NCBI GenBank assembly: GCA_036362985.1
Contig: JAYGXS010000005.1
Coordinates: 31,892,068 to 31,956,067 of the forward strand
Reading direction: 5' to 3'
DNA: 64,000 nucleotides
From: Ligula intestinalis
Taxonomy: Eukaryota; Platyhelminthes; Cestoda; Diphyllobothriidea; Diphyllobothriidae
Below the pieces are notes generated by a model. The model ran no database searches, was not told where the DNA came from, and saw only the letters and a list, made by a program, of their open reading frames with translations. Within the stretch, counting starts at the first letter, position 1. Each line of letters starts with the position of its first letter. This document shows positions 45,480-54,559 of the stretch, piece by piece. The position numbers were made by a program, and so were the translations under genes.

Positions 45480-46534
45480 TTTGATAGTGAGCGAGCGCGC
45501 GCATGAGCGAGCTACGCGCAAGCATAATGAACGCAAGTGTGAACAGAAGGGGGAGGGGAGGAGGGAGTTGGCGCAGCGTAACCCATAAAACTTGACTGAC
45601 CACCGTAAATCGACCAGCTGGCCGTAGCTGCTAGGAAAACACGCAATCATGACGATACAGATTTTCGTGTGGGGAGTGCAGTGGATTGGTAAACGCTGAA
45701 TACGTAGACAATAAAACGGACTTACTAAAAAGAACTACACAGCAATGCATAGGAAATCATATAGTCTTCATACAAGGGATCGCTACCAAGGAAAGAAGAC
45801 AAAGACTGGGTCGAGTGTTTGTTACATATTAATCATCACAGTGACAGAGGTCTCTATCCGTGTTCTCGCGTAAACGGGCAATCGTTGAGTAGATTGTGTT
45901 TCCGGTTTGGAACAGTTTTTTCGAAATAAATAGCTGAAGAACAGTTTCGGAATTCTGACACTGTTTCGTGGAGTTTCGATCTCCATTGCGACTAGGTGAG
46001 GTCGGTGAACGAAGGATAATGGAGTCGAGCAGACGGTCTTCAAAATGGAATAGGAGAAGACTTTCGCAAGTAAATCCATGCAGATAAGCAATCATAACAG
46101 CCCCATTTGTCACAATGGAAAAAACATTGTGTTGGCCAGTGGTAAAAAGGAATATACGAATGAAAAAATGGATTTTATGGCTTGTAAAAATTTCCTTCAA
46201 TAAAATTTTACGGTGACACGAAGTAATAGGTAGTCTTGGCCTGAGGGCAGTTCCTTCAATAGAATAGATGTACAGAATGTCATTCCACATAATACAGCCC
46301 TGTACTATCGTAGTAATGATTTGGTCAGCTGTCCTACGCAACTAAAACAAAACATGTTCAATTCAAAAACGTGTTCAGTTCAAAAATTGAGCGAGTCATG
46401 ATGACCGGCCCTAACGAAAACACGCACAGAGTCGACTGAAAAGGGAATGCGACATAATGGTAAACAGTAAAGATGCCGTGAGCACCACCACCGCTGCCAC
46501 CTCGAACATCATCAACATTTAAGACGGCACTGAG

Positions 46535-47005
46535 CAAAGCGAAGAAGCAGACGTTTCGAATTCTCTTACAAACCCATCATCAGAGCGGTACAGAAAATGG
46601 AACAGGGGACGCAGTATTCATACGGCATTGTTGCAGGCAACCACGCGCCCACTACCTATATTTGGCGGTCCCTAAGTTCATCGCTGGTAGTCGTAATTGA
46701 TGTCATGATTGCTTGTCAATCCGTAACCGTGATCCTATTACCGTCTACGATTATTGGCGTGAGGATTACTTAACTGTTTGGCCCGTTGTCTCTGCGAGTG
46801 TTGTTCACCCACCCTCCCTGCGTGGTCGACGACGCCGAACAATCGAAATCGCAGCACATAACATGAACGCAGGTGCACTGCGTACGTCAATCGAACGCGG
46901 GCCGGAGAACCACAACTCCAACAGCGCACGCAATGGTCATCTCTAGAAGTAACTTTGGCCTCATCAAACTTGAAGGTGCAATTGGTCTCGTCGAATTAAC
47001 GTCTC
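46535..47005 (-). mobile_element. Penelope-like element fragment, family E, with ribozyme
   Basis: 46940-47005 (minus) matches the family-A C-terminal coding region in pattern (AGACCAATTGCACCTTCAAG, TTTGATGAGGCC), and 46546-46588 is a hammerhead. It is a separate, diverged subfamily. The body between is untranslated and decayed. Confidence 0.6.
46546..46588 (-). ncRNA. Hammerhead ribozyme, family E
   Basis: Minus strand: CUGAUGA (46583-46577), one spacer base, stem II GGGUUU/AGAAUUC with loop GUAAG, then GAAAC-GUC. Stem II differs from family A at almost every base but still pairs, while the core is exact. That covariation is good evidence for a functional fold. Stem I keeps only GC/GC pairs. 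Confidence 0.65.
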
Positions 47006-47212
47006 GGGTACGGACTAATAAGGAATCACTGCATCACTTACAGTAGACGCTGCGGATCACACAACTTTTCGACAAAGGCAAAAGATTGATACTCGTTCGC
47101 TAATCACTATTGACTCAGGTTGTGATACTGATTATCGTGTAGCCTATTCTGAAGTTTATTCCGTCATGATGGGATGCGGGATTTTTAATGAGCTTCCTTC
47201 TGGCTACCAGCA

Positions 47213-47861
47213 AAAAGTATGAGTTGTAAAAACTGGCTTCTTAAGTAGTATGCCTTTTTATCATTGATTTTGACTGCCTTTATAAATTCAACTATATTTT
47301 ATGGAAAACATGCACGAAAAAATTATTTCTTGTACTCGTTTGATAGCAAATCACCTCTTCTTTAAATTTTGTACTCAAAGAAAGGGTAGCTTTAGGTTAT
47401 AAAAAGTTGCTGAATAGCCTAAAAATTGTCTAACCTACTGACTGCTACACTCGAATTCAAGGTTTTAACACTGCGCACTGTGTACATCCTGTTTAATGAA
47501 AAGTACGGTTTCGCCTACTGTTTGAGAAAGAAGTCACATAGTTGTCCTAAAATATTGAAATAAATGTGGAATATATTGTATGCAGTATAAGCAGCATTAA
47601 TAAATTAGCGGACACGAGGTATTAGGAATAAACACTTCAAAATTGTAAAAAGCTCATAATTAGTAAGTATTTTAATACCGAAAGCTGTCCTTTCGTTGAG
47701 TACAAAATTTAAAGAAGGGGTAATTTGCTATCAAACAAGTACAAGAAATAATTTTTTCGTGCATGTCTTCCATAAAATATATTTGAATTTATAAAGGCAG
47801 TCAAAATCAATGATAAAAAGGAATACTACTTAAGAAGCCAGTTTTTACAACTGATACTTTT
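47213..47861. mobile_element. MITE-like element with 183-bp terminal inverted repeats
   Basis: 47213-47395 and 47679-47861 are near-identical inverted repeats, outer end AAAAGTATSAGTTGTAAAAA. The 283-bp centre is AT-rich and non-coding. No transposase. No clear target-site duplication was found at the borders, so the superfamily is open. Long arms and short centre fit a foldback/MITE structure, and the RNA would form a very long hairpin in the MFF pre-mRNA. Confidence 0.7.
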
Positions 47862-48872
47862 GTAGAAAGGGAACAGACAGAAGAATAATAATTATTTCAA
47901 AAATGGCATATACATGGCCACATATTTTGCATTCTCAAGCTTATAACAGATCCCAGAAGTAATCCACTATGGTGGAAAATGATCCATTATCAAGAGAAAG
48001 GTAATTTATGTCAGTTCCAGTCAAACTTAATAGTTTATCTCCAGATAAATTAAATAAAACCTGTGATAAGTCTACAATTTCAGCTTAAATTTACCTTAAA
48101 AAAGGTATATACGCAGGTATACGCAGAAATTCGTAAGCTGAATATCTGATCAAAGCACTTTTTTAAAGAAGTAACGTATTACAGGATTTTTTTTATAAAT
48201 CTTAGAAATTAAAATAGCAGAGTTATGTTGCGAACTTTTTTTCATGCTGGACAATGTGGTTTGCTGTCTTAAGGCATTTCTAAATATGATCCACATGACC
48301 ATCTTCATAAGAAATAATATCAAAAAACTCACTTTTTCGGTAAGTAATCTCGATAGATATCTTATTTTAAAGGTTTTGATGTAAGCGTCGAACAGAAGCC
48401 TCATTGATGGATGCATATATGAGGACACTGGAAACCCTGGAAATTATTCTCATATGTATAAAATATTTGAACTGAAAAAAGCGAAAGTAAGTGGTTACCT
48501 TAGGTTTCCAATTTAATATTTAAATTTAGTGCTCGAATTTATAGCATTGTTTACGCCTCCGGAAATTGGGGATTATCGGGATATTTTTTCCGTTTACAAA
48601 CACTTAGGACTTCTTATACTTCCCTTACGTACTTAATGTGCCTAATGCCGTTCATTATTACTTCTAACTTTTCATAAATGTGCTTACGCCAGTATGCGAG
48701 TAATCATCAAACTTTTACGCAGTTATGCATGCTGCACGATTTTGGGGCCATATTATAATAGGCGCATGACTTCCTGGCAAGCACGCCCTATAAAAACAGC
48801 TCACATTGCGCCACAAATAGCCTTTTTCTGAGACTGTCCTCAAGGCTGGGCTCTACGGATAATCCTAACTGG

Positions 48873-48884
48873 CAGGCTAATAAG
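48873..48884. repeat. Target-site duplication (left) of PLE A4
   Basis: CAGGCTAATAAG, repeated exactly at 52078-52089. Confidence 0.75.
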
Positions 48885-48962
48885 GCCAATACAAGCAAAC
48901 ATCCGTGTCCCAGGAAGAAATTGAGAAGAAGGAAACTCGATCGCTGGGACAATATGTTTATT

Positions 48963-49006
48963 CGCCTGACGTTTCGATATCCGTCGCGGATTCTTCATCA
49001 GAGACA
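48963..49006 (-). ncRNA. Hammerhead ribozyme, left tail of A4, intact core
   Basis: Minus strand: stem I UGUCU (49006-49002) with AGGCG (48967-48963): A-U, G-C, G-U, C-G, G-U. CUGAUGA 49001-48995; stem II AATCCG-CGA-CGGAT; GAAA; stem III only AC/GU with no loop; cleavage after the C of GUC (48968). A two-pair self-complementary stem III is expected to work mainly as a dimer, which the inverted or tandem PLE layout could supply. Confidence 0.75.
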
Positions 49007-49360
49007 TGAGTAGCAGAAAGGTTAAGCAAGCACAGAAGTTTGCAGTATTTATAGGACACAGTCATTACTGCAAGCATACAGCGATAATTAACGTTAATTG
49101 CCTTCTTGTGCGTGGACTGCTTGTTGGACGGCACGCGGGCTCTGACCTGTTGAACTATCGTCACGGGCGGTGAGCTCGGGCATGATAATTGCTCGGCCGC
49201 CTGGCTCCCCGGTGTTGGCGTACGATGAGGCGGTGGTCTGCCTGTTCCTCAAGTGAGAGCTTGCTTTGGCCAAATTGAATCTCAGGATTGAATATGGATT
49301 GGGCAAATCGTTGCACTTTTTGATGGATTGGGGGCTCGTGAACCATGACTGAAGTAGTTC

Positions 49361-50404
49361 TCAGGTCACCCGATTGTCACCTCTTGCGAGAATTTCGGCC
49401 TCATCAAATTTGAAGGTGTGTCCGGGTCTCGTCGAATGAGCCACAACTTGCGAATTGGCATACTTTCGCCGCACTGCAGCCGCGTGTTCAGCAATTCGCG
49501 TCCTGAGAAGTCTGCCAGTTTCTCCGAAATAGTTGCTTTGACCGCAACTGCACCAGATCTTGTAGACGACCCCAGATGTTTCTTGACGTGGCAGTGTGTC
49601 TTTCGGCTTCATTATCTGACGCCTTATTGTTGCCTCCGGCCTGTGTGCGACTCCAACTCCAAGTGGTGCGAGAAGGCGGCCGATTGCTTCCGATAGTTTT
49701 TGACGTACGGGATCGAACGCCAAATCTTGGGGTCGGTGCGCTTTTGTTGGCCAGCTCGTTTGCGCAAGCACCGGTTGACGAAGTTGCGCGGGTAGCCATT
49801 TTCTCTGAACACCCGTCTGAGGTATTCTATCTCGGCAACTTTGTCTTCTTCTTCTTCTTCTTCTCTGCAGTGCGTCTCAACACGATGATAGAGTGTTTTT
49901 ACGCAACTGCGTTTGTGGCTGATTGGGCGGTTGCTGTTGTAATTCAGTAATTGCATCTTGTTTGTCGCTTTCCTGAATACTTGAGTCTTTAGACCACCAC
50001 AATCTTTTTGACAGACGAGGACATCAAGAAAGGCCAACTGGTTGTTCTCTTCTTCCTCCATCGTAAATTGGATGTCCGGGAAGACGCTGTTGAGACGTTC
50101 CTTGAACGTGAGCACCTGATCCCGTTCGATGACGATGAAGGTGTCATCCACATACTGAGCCCAGAATTTCGGTCTGTGGTGTTGGAAAACCAGCGACTCC
50201 AGCCGCTGCAGGACCGCCTCGGCTATGAGTCCCGAAATCGGTGAACCCATCGGTGTCCCCTTCATTTGCTCGTAGATCGTTCAGTCAAACTTGAAGTACG
50301 TTCTGAGACAGAACTTTAAGAGCTGAAGGATTTGGGAACGTCCAAGGCTATTCTCCGTCTCATCGTATCTGTTTCGTAGGAGTAGTTCGACCGTCTCCAC
50401 CGAA
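49361..50404 (-). pseudogene. A4 left arm: RT core and GIY-YIG
   Basis: Frame 50265-49624 (213 codons) is open through KGTPMGSPISGLIAEAVLQR (motif B) and QYVDDTFIVIERD (intact motif C), then NNQLAFLDVLVCQKDCGGLK and the linker RRVFRENGYPRNFVNRC. A frameshift near 49700 leads to frame 49771-49361 with GVVYKIWCSCGQSNYFGETG and HSTRPGHTFKFDEAEILARG. N-terminal RT is missing at the palindrome centre. A (GAA)n tract at 49848-49864 codes for a run of glutamates longer than in the right arm. Confidence 0.8.
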
Positions 50405-50413
50405 ACAGCCACT

Positions 50414-51909
50414 TTGCTAGTGCCTCCAACGTACGAGCTAGCAAAGTGGCTCTTTCGGCATCCCATATTTCTGACCGCTGATTCGGAGACCACGGTCCGC
50501 TCGTCAACACAGTTCTTGGATGAACTTAAAGAGGTAAGTCTCTTGCCAAGTGATATTATGGTTTCCTTCGATGTCACGTCTCTTTGTACTTCTATCCCTC
50601 AGGATCTGGCAATGGAGACGGTCGAACTACTCCTACGAAACAGATACGATGAGACGGAGAATAGCCTTGGACGTTCCCAAATCCTTCAGCTCTTAAAGTT
50701 CTGTCTCAGAACGTACTTCACGTTTGACGGAACAACCTACGAGCAGGTGAAGGGGACACCAATGGTTTAACTGATTTCGGGACTAATAACCGAGGCGGTC
50801 CTACAACGGCTGGAGTCGCTGGTCTTCCAGCACCAGAGACCGAAATTCTGGGCGGGGTATATGGATTACACCTTCATCGTCATTGAACGGGATCAGGTGC
50901 TCAGGTTCAAGGAACGTCTCAACGGCGTCTCTCCGGACATCCAATTTACGATGGAGGAGGAAGAGAACAACCAGCTGGCCTTTCTTGATGTCCTTGTCTG
51001 TCGCAAAGATTGTGGCGGTCTAAAGACTCAAGTATTCAGGAAAGTGACAAACACGATGCAAGTACTGAATTACAACAGCAACCACCCAATCAGCCACAAA
51101 CGCAGTTGCGTAAAAACACTCTATCGGCGTGTTGAGACGCACTGCAGCGAAGAAGAAGACAAAGTTGCCGAGATAGAATACCTCAGACGGGTGTTCAGAG
51201 AAAATGGCTACCCGCGCAACTTCGTCAACCGGTGCTTGCGCAAACGAGCTGGCCAACAAAAGCGCACCGACCCCAAGATTTGGCGTTCGAGCCCGTATGT
51301 CAAAAACGTATCGGAAGCAGTCGGCCGCCTTCTCGCACCACTTGCAGTTCTAGTCGCACACAGGCCGGAGGCAACCATAAGGCGTCAGATAATAAAGCCA
51401 AAAGACCCACTCCACGGCAAGAAACATCTGGGGTCGTCTACAGGATCTGGTGCAGTTGCGGTCAAAGCAACTATGTTGGAGAAACTGACAGACTTCTCAG
51501 AATGCGAATTGCCGAACACGCGGCTGCAGTGCGGCGAAATGATGCCAATTCTCACGTTGCGGCTCATTCAACGAGACCCGGCCACACCTTCAAATTTGAT
51601 GAAGCCAAAATTCTCGCAAGAGGTGACAATCGGGTGAGCCGAGAACTACTTGAGTCATGGTTCACGGGCCCCCAATCCATCAACAAGTGCAACGATTTGC
51701 CCAATCCATATTCAATCCTGAGATTCAATTTGGCCAAAGCAAGCCGTCATTTGAGGAACGGGCAGGCCACCGCCTCATCGTACGCCAACACCGGGGAGCC
51801 AGACGGCCGAGCAATCATCATGCCCGAGCTAACCGCCCGTGACGAAAGTTCAACAGGTCAGAGCCCGCGTGCCGTCCAACAAGCAGTCCACGCACAAGAA
51901 GGCAATTAA
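50414..51909 (+). pseudogene. A4 right arm: RT and GIY-YIG, two blocks
   Basis: 50414-50770: YELAKWLFRHPIFLTADSET and IMVSFDVTSLCTSIPQDLAM (motif A). A stop at 50768 falls in GTPMGSP. 50861-51637 continues with YMDYTFIVIE (YVDD changed at the second and fourth positions, so catalytically dead). 51232-51909 (225 codons, next frame) is an uninterrupted C-terminal part: RQETSGVVYRIWCSCGQSNY, VGETDRLLRMRIAEH and the terminal region KCNDLPNPYSILRFNLAKAS to stop at 51907. Confidence 0.8.
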
Positions 51910-51997
51910 CGTTAATTATCGCTGTATGCTTGCAGTAATGACTGTGTCCTATAAATACTGCAAAACGTCTGTGCATACTTAACCTTTCTGCTACTCA

Positions 51998-52041
51998 TGT
52001 CTCTGATGACGAATCCGCGACGGATATCGAAACGTCAGGCG
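51998..52041 (+). ncRNA. Hammerhead ribozyme, right tail of A4, intact core
   Basis: UGUCU (51998-52002) pairs with AGGCG (52037-52041). CUGAUGA 52003-52009; stem II AATCCG-CGA-CGGAT; GAAA 52029-52032; ACGU as two-pair stem III; cleavage after C52036. Same fold as the left-tail copy, differing by one base next to stem II. Confidence 0.75.
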
Positions 52042-52555
52042 AATAAACATATTGTCCCAGCGATCGAGTCTTCTTCTCAGGCTAATAAGACTCCTGTTCC
52101 TGTGATTGTGTCTCCTTCTTTGCAGCTGCTACCTGGGATTAAGCTCTTGCCTTCTACTAGCGACTTGGAAAGTGTTTCCTACGCTCCAGTTTGGTTGCGC
52201 AATTCATGCATTCACATGCATGCACGCAGTCCACTAATGACTGTTAGTAACCGCGGACAAGCTATCAGAAGGTGATGGCGACGTAGTAAGGACTTGCACT
52301 CAAGTAAACGAATCTGACTCCCAATCTAAGTAATCAAGAAGTCACAAAAATCGTCCTGTTTACTGCCAGCGGCTCGCCACACAGAAAGTTGCTGCCACTG
52401 GCGATTTTGATGACATCCACCGCCTGCTTCGGCAAGCTGAAGGCCAACGCGGTGACTTACGCGTAGATTAGTTTAAAGTGGTGGTTAACTTGTGTTGTAC
52501 TTACCTACCGCTCTCCCTTTCCCTTCCCTACCTGAGTCTAGTTTTGTGACCAGGT

Positions 52556-52862
52556 CAATAACACTGGAGGCGAAAGAGGGTGCAGGTGGTAGGCGCGGCC
52601 ATAGCTGCTCCTAGGCGTGCTAAAACACCCGGCCCGGATTCTCCGGAATAGTAGTACCATAGAGACCACGTTAAGAAGTCACTGCAACCTGACTCTCGGT
52701 CCACCACTCCGCACAAACACGCACAGTGGGCTGACCGCACGGTCCGAACGTCAGCTTTCAAGCCACGGGTTTTAGCGCAACACGATAACTTCAAAAGTGT
52801 CAGATTATTTATAGTGAGGAAATTACGTTAAACAATCGACCTCATTCTCTATTTTCATTAAT
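52556..52862 (+). repeat. Dispersed repeat E, copy 2
   Basis: Shares CACGGGTTTTAGCGCAACAC and GTGTCAGATTATTTATAGTG with the other copies. Ends 48 bp from the MFF exon 2 donor. Confidence 0.6.
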
Positions 52863-52909
52863 GGACGTGAGTGGTACAACAATGTGAACAGGCGAATGTA
52901 CTTACATAC

Positions 52910-53063
52910 CGAAAGAGACTGACGTCACTTGAATAAATCGGACCGGTGGGTACTCGTCGATGTTTGATCCTGTCGACGCTTGGATAAGTAACATGTCCCA
53001 AAACCATCGTCTCGGGGGGTGCTTCAAGGCTTGGACGCGTTAACCTTTCTTGGGGTTTTGCAC
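52910..53063 (-). CDS. MFF: Mitochondrial fission factor homologue, exon 2
   Basis: Acceptor CCCCTTTCTTCCATCAAAG ends at 53064 and donor CG|GTATGT follows 52910. 154 nt, phase 1 in and phase 2 out, matching exon 1 (one leftover base) and exon 3 (which needs two). It encodes AKPQERLTRPSLEAPPETMV, LGHVTYPSVDRIKHRRVP and TGPIYSSDVSLF. The L..PP..L.L....P..D spacing recalls the segment after the second conserved motif of animal MFF (KTPPRVLTLSERPLDF). Homology of this exon alone is weak; phase agreement carries the call. Confidence 0.75.
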
Positions 53064-53624
53064 CTTTGATGGAAGAAAGGGGAATCATATTTTTTCAAAT
53101 ACGCGGAGCAATGGCAAGAAAACTCAAGAAACAACAGACTATTGCTTGTTTGCAATAAAATATGGGTTAGCAAATCTGTGGATAAAACCCTAGACAATGC
53201 GATAGCACATCAATTTTCATTGGCAGTGGATAAAATTTAGGCGAGCTTTGAGACACGATTCGCCAAAGGGTGAGGAAAACTGATCGCACTTCGAATAAGT
53301 AAACATTCTAATATTCAGCGCAACCTCGGTCAGTCCCCTACAGGAAAAAACTTCTGCAGGCATCAAGACTGCGACATGAACCGACAACGAGGCCGGTTAA
53401 AAGCGTCGGAGAACTGGACTTCTAGTAAAAATTCCACAAACTGAGACAGCAACCTACCTCACACAGTTCGGCCGTCGGCTTCGATGAGGTTCACCGTGGA
53501 GCAGACACTGACTTCGCTAGATTATGGTCAGAGTAGGCTTGCGATGCATCTACCTCATTCGCTATTCTACTCCCTTATCTGGGACGGGTTTTAAGATAAA
53601 GTCAAGAAGACCGGAGACTGGATT

Positions 53625-53935
53625 CGGCGCAAGTGGCCGATGCCACGTCTATGCGTGTCACTACATCTGGCTCGGACGCCAGTGGCGTGGGTGTGCTATA
53701 AAGGCCACGTTGAGAAGCCATTGAAGCCCGACTTTCAGGCCATCAGACAGCCAATCTACAAAACATAACGCACACTGGTCGGACGGCGCGGCCCCAGTTT
53801 ACCGTCTATTGACAGCCTTCCACACAACAGCTTTTAACACACCGTCATAGTTTCAAGCGCGTCACATTGTTTGTAGGGAGGAAAATGTACTGAGCCGTCG
53901 ATCTCATTCTCTCCCTTGCTGCCAGCATCAGGCCA
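53625..53935 (+). repeat. Dispersed repeat E, copy 3
   Basis: Ordered blocks CACGTTGAGAAGCCATTGAA, CACACTGGTCGGACGG, AACAGCTTTTAACACA and GAGGAAAATG..GCCGTCGATCTCATTCTC match copies 1 and 2. Confidence 0.6.
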
Positions 53936-54559
53936 CCGTCCAAGCCAGTCAGTTTTTTGATGCGGGATGAGCGCAGAGTGGTCGGCGAACCCGTCTAAGA
54001 GCGCCACAGCACGACCTAGTCCCCTTGACGCACACACCAGAATTTACACAATCAAAGGTTTAGAAGGAGCTGTTGCCGTCTGGCTCCCTGTCCACTCATC
54101 AGCCACTAAACTTCGTTAGCTTAGGCGATGGCTGGAGGATTTTAGTGACCTACGTTTAGACTGTTGAATATGTTGCGGTTTAGCAAGAAAAATAACAACG
54201 GGTAGCCGCTAAGCATACGAGACAGGCGTAAGGCGATGGTGGTAAACCGTGGGCCAAAGAGACAGCGTATGCGTGTGTATCCAGGTGTCCCATCCGCTAC
54301 AACAAGTGCCCGAAATGAAGGTAACAAGCGAGTAGCTGACAACTCACAATGCTTTAGAAATGTTAAGGTGCCACTAGATTTTCCATAGAACTTTTGCTCG
54401 CCCAAAAGCTGAAAATCGGAGTAACTTTTTTCAAGAAGAATAGGGAGTGGGATAACAAATGGATATAATTGACACTAGTCGGCAGAACGTAAACGACCGT
54501 GATTGGTCTAACGTTTCACGATGGTCTGAGACAACTGGTTGATTTTTTATGCGAATCGA

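Larger units (their letters stand above)
48885..52077. mobile_element. Penelope-like element, family A (A4): head-to-head dimer in one insertion
   Basis: Two copies meet head to head near 50420-50440. The left arm is minus (50420 to 48885), the right arm plus (50440 to 52077). Both tails, each with a hammerhead, point outward. An exact 12-bp duplication (CAGGCTAATAAG) flanks the whole, so the dimer inserted once. At the junction a 21-bp inverted repeat with one mismatch (CTAGCAAAGTGGCT core, 50396-50416 and 50439-50459) surrounds a 22-bp spacer. The left arm lacks roughly 60 RT codons that the right arm keeps. It sits in MFF intron 2. Confidence 0.9.
45013..52909 (-). other. MFF intron 2, filled with mobile elements
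   Basis: 7897 bp. Donor CG|GTATGTAAG at 52909, acceptor at 45013. Contains a candidate nested exon (45398-45479), a PLE fragment (46535-47005), the MITE-like element (47213-47861), the head-to-head PLE A4 (48885-52077) and repeat E copy 2. 47866-48870 is AT-rich and otherwise empty. Confidence 0.75.

Noticed and set aside
45822..46341. 170-codon minus-strand frame, with a phase-compatible piece (acceptor near 46040) that could be an extra MFF exon
   Set aside because: Exons 1, 2 and 3 already join in phase without it, its codons do not resemble MFF, and no donor with the needed phase was found before the stop.
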